A DNA stretch of 64,000 bases from Pedobacter psychrotolerans (GTDB taxonomy: Bacteria > Bacteroidota > Bacteroidia > Sphingobacteriales > Sphingobacteriaceae): positions 296,204 to 360,203 of the forward strand of contig NZ_SLWO01000006.1 in the NCBI RefSeq assembly GCF_004340665.1. The letters run 5' to 3'. This document shows, piece by piece, positions 36,771 to 44,915 of the stretch. The notes below the pieces were generated by a model that was not told where the DNA came from, made no database searches, and saw nothing but the letters and a program-made list of their open reading frames with translations. Positions within the stretch are counted from its first letter, which is position 1. Each line of letters opens with the position of its first letter. The translations under genes were made by a program, and so were the position numbers.

Positions 36771-37982
36771 ATGAAGACCAATTTTAGCCTGCTTTTCTAT
36801 CTGAAAAAGCAAAAGAACTATGTAAGTGGAAATGTGCCGATCTACATGAGACTTACCGTGGAGGGAAACCGTGCGGAGATGGCCACCAATCGTGATTGCG
36901 ACCCCAAACGATGGAACGCCAAGGGTGGCAGAGCCATCGGCTCAAAAGAAGAGATCAAGGTGTTGAACACCCATCTTGACCACTTGCAGAATGCAGTTTA
37001 TTATGCCCATCAACGTGTTTTCGATATGGGGCTGCCTATTACTGCCATCAAATCAAGTTATCAAGGTACGCTTACTAATTCACACACCCTATTGGAGGCG
37101 GTTGCCGACCATAACTTAAAGATGGAACAGCTTGTAGGTAAAGATTATGTGCGAGGCACATTGAACCGTTATAAAGTTTTGGAAAGACACCTTAAGGTTT
37201 TTATTCCTTTGAAATATGGTGTAGCCGATATGGACATTAGAACTATCGACCAGGCATTTCTCAACGGATTTGACCATTATCTAAGGTCTGACAAGAACTG
37301 TGCGAACAACTATGTGGTGAAGAACATCAAAAACCTCGGGAAAATCCTTCGTATCTGTATGGAAAATGAATGGATAGACAAATCGCCATTTACAGCTTAT
37401 AAAGGCAAAACGAAGAACGTTGACCGCTTTTATCTGAAAAAGGAGGAATTGGCTCATATCGCGGGAAAAGAGTTTCTCTCCGAGAGATTGAAGCAGGTTC
37501 GTGATGTTTTCATCTTCTGCTGTTTTACTGGTCTGGCTTATGTTGATGTCTTCAAACTGAAACAAGAGAATATCAGAAAGGGAGTTGATGGCGACCGATG
37601 GATCTTTACCAATAGGCAGAAAACCAAAACTAGATCGTCGGTTCCGCTACTGTCAACAGCTGTTGAGATTGTCGACAGGTACGCAACCAACAAAGTTTGC
37701 CTTAATAAAGGCTTGCTTCTTCCAGTTCCCAGTAACCAAAAGATGAACGAATACCTTAAAGAAATTGCTGACCTCTGCGGAATTGAGAAAAAACTCACCT
37801 CGCATATTGCCCGCCATACCTTTGCCACTACCGTTACGCTATTGAATGGCGTACCGATAGAAAGCGTATCGAAGATGCTCGGACATACGAACATCAGGAC
37901 TACCCAGCATTACGCGAAGATTTTGGATATCAAGGTAAGCGAAGACATGGCAGTGCTAAAGAAAAAGTTAGCTATGATATAA
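36771..37982 (+). CDS. int: Tyrosine recombinase / integrase of the element
   Basis: The 403-residue protein has an N-terminal arm-binding domain (about 1-95), a SAM-like core-binding domain (about 105-205) and a C-terminal catalytic domain. It shows HIARHTFATT (His-x-x-Arg), LGHTNIRTTQHYA (His and the Tyr nucleophile). The position of the first catalytic Arg reads FTGLAYVD, lacking Arg, as in several Bacteroidetes recombinases. It should integrate and excise the element at tRNA-Lys. The gene points away from the tRNA and looks intact. Confidence 0.95.
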   Translation: MKTNFSLLFYLKKQKNYVSGNVPIYMRLTVEGNRAEMATNRDCDPKRWNAKGGRAIGSKEEIKVLNTHLDHLQNAVYYAHQRVFDMGLPITAIKSSYQGTLTNSHTLLEAVADHNLKMEQLVGKDYVRGTLNRYKVLERHLKVFIPLKYGVADMDIRTIDQAFLNGFDHYLRSDKNCANNYVVKNIKNLGKILRICMENEWIDKSPFTAYKGKTKNVDRFYLKKEELAHIAGKEFLSERLKQVRDVFIFCCFTGLAYVDVFKLKQENIRKGVDGDRWIFTNRQKTKTRSSVPLLSTAVEIVDRYATNKVCLNKGLLLPVPSNQKMNEYLKEIADLCGIEKKLTSHIARHTFATTVTLLNGVPIESVSKMLGHTNIRTTQHYAKILDIKVSEDMAVLKKKLAMI

Positions 37983-38065
37983 ATCAATAAGTTTAATAAT
38001 CACAGTCAACTGACAAATATTTAAAAATATTAGGCATTAACTCTTGTTTTGATTAGATTTGTAGG

Positions 38066-38566
38066 ATGTTAAAGGAATTGAACAAAAGAGTAATCGTAGT
38101 GCACTGGAAAAGATTTGCCAGTACAGATATCGATGTATTTTCAAGTCTGAAAGGATTTTGCGACAGCTACCCAACCTATAACTATCATACATTGAACAAC
38201 TATCTTTCCAAAAAAAAGGTTCCGTTCGAAAACGATGAAATTAAAATTGAAAGACAGCCACTCATACAGAAAGTTAGAAGACCAGACCTTCCAAAGGTAC
38301 TGTTCTGGGACTTTGAATTCGATAAACTGGACTGGAACAGGAGTTACAAAACCGTTATCGAACGCGTGCTTGACAAAGGCAATCTAATGGATTGGGAGGA
38401 AATGATTAGATTTTATGGGCGAGAAAATGTAGTGAAAGCCCTCAAAGAAGAGATCACCTATCTTTCTGATATGACCATGGAGGCCGTTTGTAAATATTTT
38501 CAGTTGAGCAAAGAAAAACTCAGATGTTACACAAAGAAACAGTTACACCAAGGACACTGGATCTAA
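38066..38566 (+). CDS. Probable antitoxin of an AbiE-like pair (DUF6922-type C-terminus)
   Basis: The 166-residue protein has an N-terminal part with KGFCDSYPTYNYHTLNNYLSK that may be helix-turn-helix-like. The C-terminal part (FWDFEFDKLDWNRSYKTVI and the MIRFYGRENVVKALK block) I recognise from the DUF6922 family. Its 3' end overlaps the AbiEii-like toxin gene by 43 bases, a frequent arrangement for toxin-antitoxin pairs. Function as antitoxin is inferred from this neighbour, not proven by motif. Confidence 0.65.
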   Translation: MLKELNKRVIVVHWKRFASTDIDVFSSLKGFCDSYPTYNYHTLNNYLSKKKVPFENDEIKIERQPLIQKVRRPDLPKVLFWDFEFDKLDWNRSYKTVIERVLDKGNLMDWEEMIRFYGRENVVKALKEEITYLSDMTMEAVCKYFQLSKEKLRCYTKKQLHQGHWI

Positions 38567-39228
38567 TCAAGACACTGATGCAAGACCATCAGCTCAACTC
38601 CTTTTACCTTGTTGGAGGTACCGCACTATCTTTAAGGATTGGACACAGGGAATCCATAGATATCGACCTTTTCAGCTCATCGGACTTTGATGGTGATGAA
38701 CTCGCCGTACACTTAAGGAACAGCTATGGCGCAGATGTAAAACGCCACAAGGGCAACTATGTAAGTGGTAGTATTGGCGAAGTTGATTTTGATTTTATCT
38801 CACACAAGTATCCATCTATCAGGCCAATAGAAACAATCGAAGGCATAAGGATGATGTCCAATCAGGATATATCGGCCATGAAGATCAATGCAATTGTGAA
38901 TAGCGGGCAGCGGATCAAGGATTTTATCGATATGCACTACCTTCTAAAAGAAATGCCTTTGGATGAAATATTGGATTACTACGGCCAGAAATACCCAAAT
39001 GTCAATCCCAACACCGCTAAGTCATCCCTAATGTACTATAACGATATCGACTTTAATGTTCCAGTAAAACTGATGGACACAAAGCTAAAATGGCAAGATG
39101 TGCAGAAAAGTATTTCAAAGGCAGTACGTGAATACACCAGTCTACTAGAAAGCAGGGAATTGTACCGTAAGCTTCAGGCAACAAAAAATAGCCAAAAAAA
39201 TGACCGTGGCAGAGGGATGGGTCGCTAG
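38524..39228 (+). CDS. AbiEii/AbiGii-type nucleotidyltransferase toxin
   Basis: The 234-residue protein has the nucleotidyltransferase signature GGTALSLRIGHRESIDIDLF (Gly-Gly and the D-x-D metal site), then VDFDFISH with a further Asp, and MKINAI with a conserved Lys. These features fit the AbiEii toxin family of type IV toxin-antitoxin and abortive infection systems. The start overlaps the upstream gene by 43 bases, implying coupled translation. It ends in a basic Gly-rich tail. Confidence 0.85.
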   Translation: MLHKETVTPRTLDLIKTLMQDHQLNSFYLVGGTALSLRIGHRESIDIDLFSSSDFDGDELAVHLRNSYGADVKRHKGNYVSGSIGEVDFDFISHKYPSIRPIETIEGIRMMSNQDISAMKINAIVNSGQRIKDFIDMHYLLKEMPLDEILDYYGQKYPNVNPNTAKSSLMYYNDIDFNVPVKLMDTKLKWQDVQKSISKAVREYTSLLESRELYRKLQATKNSQKNDRGRGMGR

Positions 39229-39246
39229 ATTTACACAAATAACAAG

Positions 39247-39303
39247 GATAGGTTATCACGAAATGTGATAACCTATCTTAAGGTACCAAATTGGCACCTT
39301 AAG
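39247..39303. terminator. Two consecutive hairpins after the toxin gene
   Basis: GATAGGTTATCAC pairs with GTGATAACCTATC (13 bp, 5-base loop) at 39247-39277. A second stem, CTTAAGGT / ACCTTAAG with an inner CCAA / TTGG, follows at 39277-39303. No long T run follows either, so they may be terminators or protein-binding palindromes. Confidence 0.6.
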
Positions 39304-39512
39304 ATATGAAGGCATTTTAATTTTCTCATGATTTGCTCAAAGAAAAATAAGTTGGAGTTGATAGAGAGCGACTTCCGATTTTTTTTAATTTTTTTTATAG
39401 CAATTTTAGCATTTCTCCCTTTAATTCATCAGGAATTTTTGTCCAAATAGTTTTGTCGCTCAATACCAGCTTGCAACCACATTCATCATTGGCATTCGTT
39501 AAATGTTAGTCG

Positions 39513-40061
39513 TTAATTTTTCTTTTCAACTGACATACTTATCCAGTAAATTCCCATCTGTCCCCTGTTATCCATTACGCCTTTTGGCAACTGATTTTTA
39601 GGACAGCTTAAAATGGAAGTATCTACCCCTTTTACAAATGCAGTTAAGGCTTCAAGTTTATTTTCTGAAAATGGAAGTATCGTGTAGTCCCAACTGGAAT
39701 AAAAAGACAACATCCACTTAAATTCTGAATCGATTTTTCCATCGATTAAATATTGATCTAAAATGGAATATGATTCAGATGCGGTTGCATTGTCAAGATC
39801 TTCAATTCCTGTATAACAACTCGGCTCCACCAGAGCGTACCAATTTAAAAATATCAGCCGCTTTAAGATTTCAAGTTTTATTGCTTCGTCATCAATGCGA
39901 AAATAGAGTTCAAGATAAGATTTATGGATATTCCGATATTGGTCAAATATTCCTTCCGCGGAAAGTTTTTCGGTTACAAAGTCCATAGTTCCATTTTGAG
40001 ACTCGGCATAATCCCAAATTTCTACTTCTCTATCAGATAAAATATCGATTTCGGTTTTCAT
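39513..40061 (-). CDS. Hypothetical protein (immunity-protein-like)
   Basis: I do not recognise this 182-residue acidic protein. It is predicted mostly helical, with a Trp/Tyr-rich core (FLNWYALVEPSCYTG, FYSSWDYTILPF). The size and the acidic composition are like those of polymorphic-toxin immunity proteins, but no toxin gene lies beside it. It is on the opposite strand to the toxin-antitoxin pair and stands alone. Confidence 0.6.
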   Translation of the reverse strand: MKTEIDILSDREVEIWDYAESQNGTMDFVTEKLSAEGIFDQYRNIHKSYLELYFRIDDEAIKLEILKRLIFLNWYALVEPSCYTGIEDLDNATASESYSILDQYLIDGKIDSEFKWMLSFYSSWDYTILPFSENKLEALTAFVKGVDTSILSCPKNQLPKGVMDNRGQMGIYWISMSVEKKN

Positions 40062-40111
40062 AATTTACTCCAACCCATGCTTTTTAGATAAACAGGGCTC
40101 TGCATAATCGA

Positions 40112-40123
40112 GAATCCCAGCGG
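40112..40123. other. Possible degraded att core matching the tRNA-Lys 3' region
   Basis: GAATCCCAGCGG here is identical to 36506-36517 in the T arm and acceptor stem of tRNA-Lys. The match fails at the next base. It may be a relic of an attachment site or chance. Confidence 0.25.
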
Positions 40124-40179
40124 ATTAGTGGCGTCGCCCGTTAGATAGTTAATATCCATTTCAGTCTTAAAGAAAGTTT

Positions 40180-40500
40180 CTATTTTGTGTGCTTGGCCTT
40201 ATTAACCCCAATCTTGCTGATTATCTTCTTCTCTGTTTCTGCCTGTATCACATTGATGATCAGATTTGGGTCAATATTTAGTACGTATGCTAGACGTAGT
40301 ATTTCAGAAACTGTGAACTTTTCAGGATCAGCCAACTTCACAGAATACCGTTCCGAATTGATGCCTAACAATTTAATAATCTTAGTTGGATACAACTCAG
40401 AAATATCATACATCTTTTTAATCTTGTTGGTTTCAAACATTGCGCCTATTGACGAAAGGTCTTTTTCGGGACTATTATTGTTGTTCTTCCAATTAGCCAT
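40180..40500 (-). CDS. Small helical protein, XRE-like in part
   Basis: The 106-residue protein has a C-terminal segment (INSERYSVKLADPEKFTVSEILRLAYVLNIDPNLII, split by a short loop) that resembles the latter helices of XRE-type domains. The N-terminus is polar and Asn-rich (NWKNNNNSPEKD). It could be a regulator of the element. It is divergent from the structured region and the HEPN gene. Confidence 0.6.
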   Translation of the reverse strand: MANWKNNNNSPEKDLSSIGAMFETNKIKKMYDISELYPTKIIKLLGINSERYSVKLADPEKFTVSEILRLAYVLNIDPNLIINVIQAETEKKIISKIGVNKAKHTK

Positions 40501-40681
40501 ATTACTGCATTTACAACTAAAGTCGTCAATAGAATACTATTCGTTTATTAAAAAGAACTATTAGTAAATTTAAAAATACTAATAGTTTTTTTTATCTGGA
40601 CTTTTTACTACGTTTGGGTATGAAAAAATAAAGAATTATTTTTAGCGATTACTTCACAAAATATTGAAGCATTCGCACTTC

Positions 40682-40845
40682 GAGTCTCGTCTTAGAAACC
40701 TGAGAAATTTCAAATGGATACGAGAGGTAAGTGTAGTGCTCACGTCATAGGCGTGAGCCTGCTTTTCCGTATCCAAGGCTTCTCAGGGCCACTAAGACGG
40801 GAAGTGGGTTTCACGCCTTATTTTGTGCCGCCCACTTCCAAGACT
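40682..40845 (+). ncRNA. Large nested-stem structure with three-way junction (candidate RNA or ssDNA element)
   Basis: Six sets of complementary segments nest without conflict. An outer stem GAGTCT (40682-40687) / AGACTC (40840-40845) encloses two arms. Arm 1 stacks CGTCTTAG (40688-40695) / CTAAGACG (40792-40799), CCTGAGAA (40699-40706) / TTCTCAGG (40780-40787), GGATACG (40716-40722) / CGTATCC (40768-40774) and GCTCACG (40738-40744) / CGTGAGC (40752-40758). Arm 2 is GGAAGTGGG (40800-40808) / CCCACTTCC (40830-40838). This much complementarity is not expected by chance. The strand is not fixed by the sequence; the plus strand leads into the HEPN gene 30 bases downstream. I do not recognise an Rfam family. 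Confidence 0.75.
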
Positions 40846-40874
40846 CATTTGAAAGAAATTTAAATGAGATCAAT

Positions 40875-41789
40875 ATGGAACCATCAAAATTATCACAAGA
40901 AGCCGAACACGCTGTCCATTTCAGGGAGTTTACCCAACGGCTCGCCCAGAAGTTCGAACCGCTACAGATCTTCAACTTTTCGCAGAACAGCTACACTCAT
41001 AATCCCCAAAGCTATTTTAATGACAATGAAAGTCATTTTAAATGCAACTATTGCCTATTGGTAGTTACCGAAACTGCAACCCGAATAGATTATGAAATGC
41101 AGGATTTCGCCAACAGCTATTATCAGCATGGAACGATTACCATTATCTGCCATGGCAGGCAATCGGTTATGGACGCAGTATAGCAAAATAGCCGCTTTTT
41201 TATCGGGGTGCTGACCTATGGAAAACTGCTCTATAGTAAGGATGGACTATTAGACAATGATCCAATATCTGCTTTTATCCCCACAAAGGGTGCGATAAAG
41301 GCAATAAGACATTATGAACATCGTATACCGCTAGCTGACGGATTTCTGATGTGCGCATCCGAATGTCTGGAGAAGGAACGGTTTGGGATTTGTGCCTTTA
41401 TGCTCCATCAGGCCGTAGAACAGACTTGTATCTGTCTGGTGCGGGTTAATATCGCCTACCGTTCGGAGTTCCACAACCTTTACCGCCTGCTCCGTTTGTG
41501 CCAGTGCTTTTCTGAAAAGCCTTTTCAGCTTTTCCTGTCCACTCCCGAAGATGAGCGCTTATTTGATGTAATGGCAAAAAGTTATTCTGGTTCGCGTTAT
41601 AAAGATGATTTTACGGTTTCCCGGCAGGATGCGGAGCGTCTTTATCAACGGGTCGCATCTTTTCTTTTGTTGGCAAAAGAGATGTGCAACGAGAAAATAG
41701 AACTGCTTGCCAAATCGGCATCAGATTATGCAGCCTTAAAAAACGCTGATCATGTACAGATCGAAAAAATATTACAAACCAATATTTGA
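40875..41789 (+). pseudogene. Nucleotidyltransferase/HEPN-type gene interrupted by an in-frame TAG
   Basis: A frame from the ATG at 40875 runs 102 codons to TAG at 41181-41183. The same frame continues open to 41789 with a protein-like sequence. The joined product would be about 304 residues. The first part (CNYCLLVVTETATRI, TIICHG) resembles the MNT-like domain of such fusion proteins. The second has features of a HEPN domain (ICAFMLHQAVEQTCICLVRVNIAYR). The flow across the stop (AV-stop-QNSRFFIGVLTYGKLLYS) is continuous, so a single nonsense change is likely. Internal starts could still give a shorter HEPN protein. Confidence 0.8.
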
Positions 41790-41793
41790 AATT

Positions 41794-42417
41794 ATGAAAA
41801 AGCAAACAAAAAAAACATCTGACAACAGGATCGTTTATCTTGACAATGATGAAATCACAGATCCGATAAAAGTGGTAAACGATTTTTTCAGTCACTCATG
41901 TTTGCCCAATCATTTGAAGATGCTGAAACGCTGGCGAAACGATGCAGCGCTTGAATCTGAAGAATCAAAAAAATGTAGCCCAGCCTACCTTGTCTATAAT
42001 TACGAACTGACCATAAAGCTGATAGAGGCTGCCTGGCTCTTAAAGAGCCACAAGCTTGCGAGACTTGACTTCGATGACAAACAGCAAAGTGATATCGCAA
42101 AATGGTACATCAAAACGGAAAGGAAGAAGCTACGGGACTATCCTGAAAATCTGAGCATTCGGGAAATCGTAAAACCTTCATCTGTACTAAAGAAAATGTT
42201 CAGGATCTATAAACTGGACGGGTACAAAAAAATCCTGAACACATGGCTTCACGAAGCGCTGATTACCTCCTTCATGGAAGAAAGCCTGTCCAAATCTGAA
42301 GTAATCAAAGTTTACGAACAATTGGTTAAACTATTTGAGGCTACGTGGCTGATCAGTGAGCGCATAAAAGATGGCAATAAAACTTTATTTTCCGTCCCGA
42401 CTGAACGAACGGCCTAA
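41794..42417 (+). CDS. Hypothetical element protein
   Basis: I do not recognise the 207-residue product. I place the start at the ATG 41794 (MKKQTKKTSDN), directly after the HEPN-like gene, instead of an in-frame ATG 42 bases upstream that would overlap it. The sequence is basic and helical with repeated patterns: LVYNYELTIKLIEAAWLLKS resembles VYEQLVKLFEATWLISER, suggesting an internal helical duplication. Its place next to mobilization genes suggests an accessory role in the element. Confidence 0.65.
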   Translation: MKKQTKKTSDNRIVYLDNDEITDPIKVVNDFFSHSCLPNHLKMLKRWRNDAALESEESKKCSPAYLVYNYELTIKLIEAAWLLKSHKLARLDFDDKQQSDIAKWYIKTERKKLRDYPENLSIREIVKPSSVLKKMFRIYKLDGYKKILNTWLHEALITSFMEESLSKSEVIKVYEQLVKLFEATWLISERIKDGNKTLFSVPTERTA

Positions 42418-42533
42418 TGGAAAGGTCAGGTAAACCGCCAAACCTTTTCCGTATACACCAGAACAATAACAGCGGGGCTGTGTGGGGCTGGCCGTTTTTG
42501 CAGGCCGCAAATGCGCGGGGGGAAAATCTGAGA

Positions 42534-43469
42534 CTACCGCCCAAGGCCTTGGTTTTGTTGCATCTTTCGCTTCCTCCTTTTCCGTGCTGCAAGCTCCACT
42601 GGATTTACATCTGGCTCGATCGACTGCACTGGTTCCAGCATTGCCTCGATAAATCCACTGATCGATTGACCAGTTACCTTGACCATATCCGCAACCGAGT
42701 GAAAAAGCCCATCTGCTACATCCCGTGCCAGTTCATTAACATGCTCAAAATTATGGCGCTGATTTGTTGTCATTTCAAGAATATCCATCTGTTCCCTCTG
42801 AGCGGTGCTACCGTTCTTCTGGACATTGGCATGCGAAAAGGTATCCTTTAGCCCCCTGTCAAAACCAAAGAGCCTATCAAAGATGGTTTCTCCCGATTGC
42901 TTTAACGCAACACGGTTGAACTGCCCAAGCTTTTTGGAATGTGCCTCGTTCTTGCCCTTTGAATTGTTCATTGGGCTCAGCTTGATTTTGTTACTGGCAT
43001 CCTTTCGGCTTACGATAATCTGAATGTGCATCTGGTTGCCTTCTTTTCGCTCGCCACGTTTCCTTTCACCGTTTAATACTTCTTTGTCCTTGTGGCCGTA
43101 GTAGCGATGGTTCTCGATCTTGCCGAACCACATCAGGTCTTTGGCGGAACTGATGCCTTCACGCCTGAAGTTTCTTGCATATTCGTCCATTACCTTTTCG
43201 GCATAGCTTTCTTCAAGATATTTTAGTTGTTTTTGGCTGGGGCTGATGTTGACCAGAAAGAACTTTGCATCGGCCTTGCAGAGCTTGGCGATGTTGTTAT
43301 CTATTAAATGCCGCACCTCATAGGATTCGATCCTGTTGCCATTATGATTAAACCAAAATTCCGGCTCAAGTTTATCTTTGATCCTGTTCTCCTTTTCAAG
43401 ATAGTGCACCAACTCCCTGCTGCTTCCCTTGTTGTTTGTGGTTAGGCTGTCGGTAATATTGATGTACAT
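42534..43469 (-). CDS. bfmC: Mobilization protein, BfmC/MobB-type relaxase
   Basis: The 311-residue protein is a probable relaxase of the Bacteroides mobilizable-element class. It begins MYINITDSLTTNNKGSSRELVHYLE, a pattern seen in this family, and has a MHIQIIVSRKDASNKIKLSP block in the place of the His-containing relaxase motif (only one His is seen in it). It would nick oriT and lead the strand in transfer. Its start overlaps bfmA by 28 bases. The C-terminus ends in a basic tail. Confidence 0.82.
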   Translation of the reverse strand: MYINITDSLTTNNKGSSRELVHYLEKENRIKDKLEPEFWFNHNGNRIESYEVRHLIDNNIAKLCKADAKFFLVNISPSQKQLKYLEESYAEKVMDEYARNFRREGISSAKDLMWFGKIENHRYYGHKDKEVLNGERKRGERKEGNQMHIQIIVSRKDASNKIKLSPMNNSKGKNEAHSKKLGQFNRVALKQSGETIFDRLFGFDRGLKDTFSHANVQKNGSTAQREQMDILEMTTNQRHNFEHVNELARDVADGLFHSVADMVKVTGQSISGFIEAMLEPVQSIEPDVNPVELAARKRRKRKMQQNQGLGR

Positions 43470-44023
43470 ATCAGCAGTTCTATTTGTTTACGCGCCTGTT
43501 CGGCCAGTTCCTCTTTTTCCTTACCTGATGTCATCATGCCCATTCGTTCCCGTTCCCTGATGTAGCTGTTCATTATCAGCATGAAATTCTTTTTCAGCCG
43601 TTCCTTCGTGATTATTTTCATCTCGATGTTGCTGGCTACTTCGTGCAAAGTGCCCAGTCTTTTTGCCTGTGCCGACTGGTTTGACAGCATCTCATCATTA
43701 TGCTTCAGTATCTGACCATTGAAGCGGTCAATTATCTTCTTCATCGCTTCTATCATCCTAGCCGAATCACGTTTGATGGGAATGAGCAGTTCGGTCTCCT
43801 GTGTTTTGATGAAGCCGATGTATTCCTTTTGTCCTTTAAGGATGGTATTCTTCAACAGTTCATCGTTCAGGTCGGTCGGATCTTTTTTGCTCCGATAGAA
43901 ATAGTCCAGCATCTGGGAAAATACCAAACGCTTTGACCTGCCGAGCTTGAGGGCGATCTTCTCGAATTTCACATCATCACTTACCGAATATTTTACCGTT
44001 CTCAATGTTTCCTGCATATCCAT
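43442..44023 (-). CDS. bfmA: BfmA/BtgA-type mobilization accessory protein
   Basis: The 193-residue protein matches the BfmA/BtgA type of mobilization accessory proteins, thought to bind oriT and assist the relaxase. A short N-terminal ribbon-helix-helix-like segment (TLRTVKYSVSDDVKFEKIALKLGRSKRLVFSQML) is followed by long basic helices. It overlaps the relaxase gene and lies just downstream of the multi-hairpin region, as expected for a mobilization operon. Confidence 0.85.
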   Translation of the reverse strand: MDMQETLRTVKYSVSDDVKFEKIALKLGRSKRLVFSQMLDYFYRSKKDPTDLNDELLKNTILKGQKEYIGFIKTQETELLIPIKRDSARMIEAMKKIIDRFNGQILKHNDEMLSNQSAQAKRLGTLHEVASNIEMKIITKERLKKNFMLIMNSYIRERERMGMMTSGKEKEELAEQARKQIELLICTSILPTA

Positions 44024-44056
44024 ATATCTTTATAACTAATTATATCGCACCCTTAA

Positions 44057-44183
44057 GGGGGTTCCAATTTCGACTTCTATGCCACTTTAACTGTGGACGA
44101 GAACCCCTGGAGGGTTCTGGAAACCCCCATGACGTAGCCTGGGGCAAGCGGAAGTTGGGCTCTGCCCAACTTCCGCTTGCCCC
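44057..44183. other. Candidate origin of transfer (multi-hairpin region)
   Basis: Four inverted repeats are packed in 127 bases directly upstream of bfmA. GGGGGTTCCA (44057-44066) pairs with TGGAAACCCCC (44118-44128). CCAC/GTGG (44082-44096) and AGAACCC/GGGTTCT (44100-44118) are small hairpins inside. A perfect 20-bp stem with 3-base loop spans 44141-44183. A plus-strand T-rich tail after the last stem also allows a terminator. The position next to relaxase genes is why I favour oriT. Confidence 0.55.
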
Positions 44184-44226
44184 TTTTCTTTTTGGGAAAA
44201 GGACTTTTCTGCAATATGCCAATCCC

Positions 44227-44546
44227 TCAAGGTTCACCGTTATTGTCCAACAAGGTAACACGGCTGGCAAGGTTCGGATGGTACGATGGTTCGGATGGTA
44301 CGATGGTTCGTATTCGATGAGGCCGTTCGCTACCAGCTTGCCCATGCATTTGTGGTAGGTCGCATAGGAACGGATGGCCGAATGTTTCATCAGCTCCCGC
44401 CTTGAAACCCGAAAAGGGTTTTGGCATAATGCCCTGTCGTGGTACATGAGTATAGCCGAATATAGGCTAAGGTGCGATTGACGGAAACGCCTGTTCCCGC
44501 TGGCGAACTTCAGAAAGCTGGCCAGTTGTTCTGCGGTTCCCATCAC
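44227..44546 (-). pseudogene. HTH-type element gene frameshifted by a 17-bp tandem duplication
   Basis: The ancestral gene appears to encode a 100-residue DNA-binding-like protein (RQSHLSLYSAILMYHDRA, ELMKHSAIRSYATYHKCMGKL). A 17-bp unit is duplicated in tandem at 44271-44287 and 44288-44304. Removing one copy restores a frame ending LASRVTLLDNNGEP and a TGA at 44227-44229. With the duplication the frame instead runs on to 44040 with repeat-derived, Pro/Arg/Trp-rich text through the hairpin region. The ATG overlaps the stop of the upstream HTH gene (ATGA). The N-terminal 80 residues are unchanged and might still function. Confidence 0.8.
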
Positions 44547-44812
44547 GAATTTCCGATTTCGCCCAACAATTGTTCGATGTCCGCATGTGCATAATAGAAT
44601 ATGCCACCTATTTTTTCATAGGGAAGTATGCCCTTGATGCGAAGGTTCTGCAACGTTCCCGATGATATCTTTAAAAGCTTCCTCACCTCCGAGCTTCGAA
44701 GGAATTGTTTATTGGTTACCGTTTCATCGGTTCTAATTGTTTGTTTGATCTCCTCTATAAGTTCGAACTTGAACCTTTGGAGTTCTTCTTTGGTTAAGAT
44801 CTCGATCTGCAT
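44543..44812 (-). CDS. Excisionase-like helix-turn-helix protein
   Basis: The 89-residue protein has a C-terminal MerR/excisionase-type HTH: FLRSSEVRKLLKISSGTLQNLRIKG, then ILPYEKIGGIFYYAHADIEQLL. These proteins are common in Bacteroidetes mobile elements and act in excision or regulation. It is the first gene of the minus-strand run toward bfmA and bfmC, and its stop overlaps the next start by four bases. Confidence 0.88.
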   Translation of the reverse strand: MQIEILTKEELQRFKFELIEEIKQTIRTDETVTNKQFLRSSEVRKLLKISSGTLQNLRIKGILPYEKIGGIFYYAHADIEQLLGEIGNS

Positions 44813-44915
44813 AATGCCTCCGTTTTTAAGTTTACGGAAGCAAATTTGTAGCGGGAAATGGTTGAAACAATGACCATCCGATTGGTCTGGTCATATACAG
44901 TGGATGAATTGCCTG

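Noticed and set aside
36223..36774. Two small plus-strand frames around tRNA-Lys
   Set aside because: Compositionally like AT-rich random DNA; the second runs across inverted repeats upstream of the integrase.
40187..40564. 125-codon plus-strand frame opposite the XRE-like gene
   Set aside because: Hydrophobic reading is the complement of the more plausible minus-strand protein.
42353..42851. Two frames on opposite strands across the end of bfmC
   Set aside because: Both overlap recognised genes (42417 end and bfmC) and show Pro/Arg/Cys-rich shadow composition.
44005..44358. 117-codon plus-strand frame across the hairpin region
   Set aside because: It reads through the perfect inverted repeats and the 17-bp duplication; no protein pattern.
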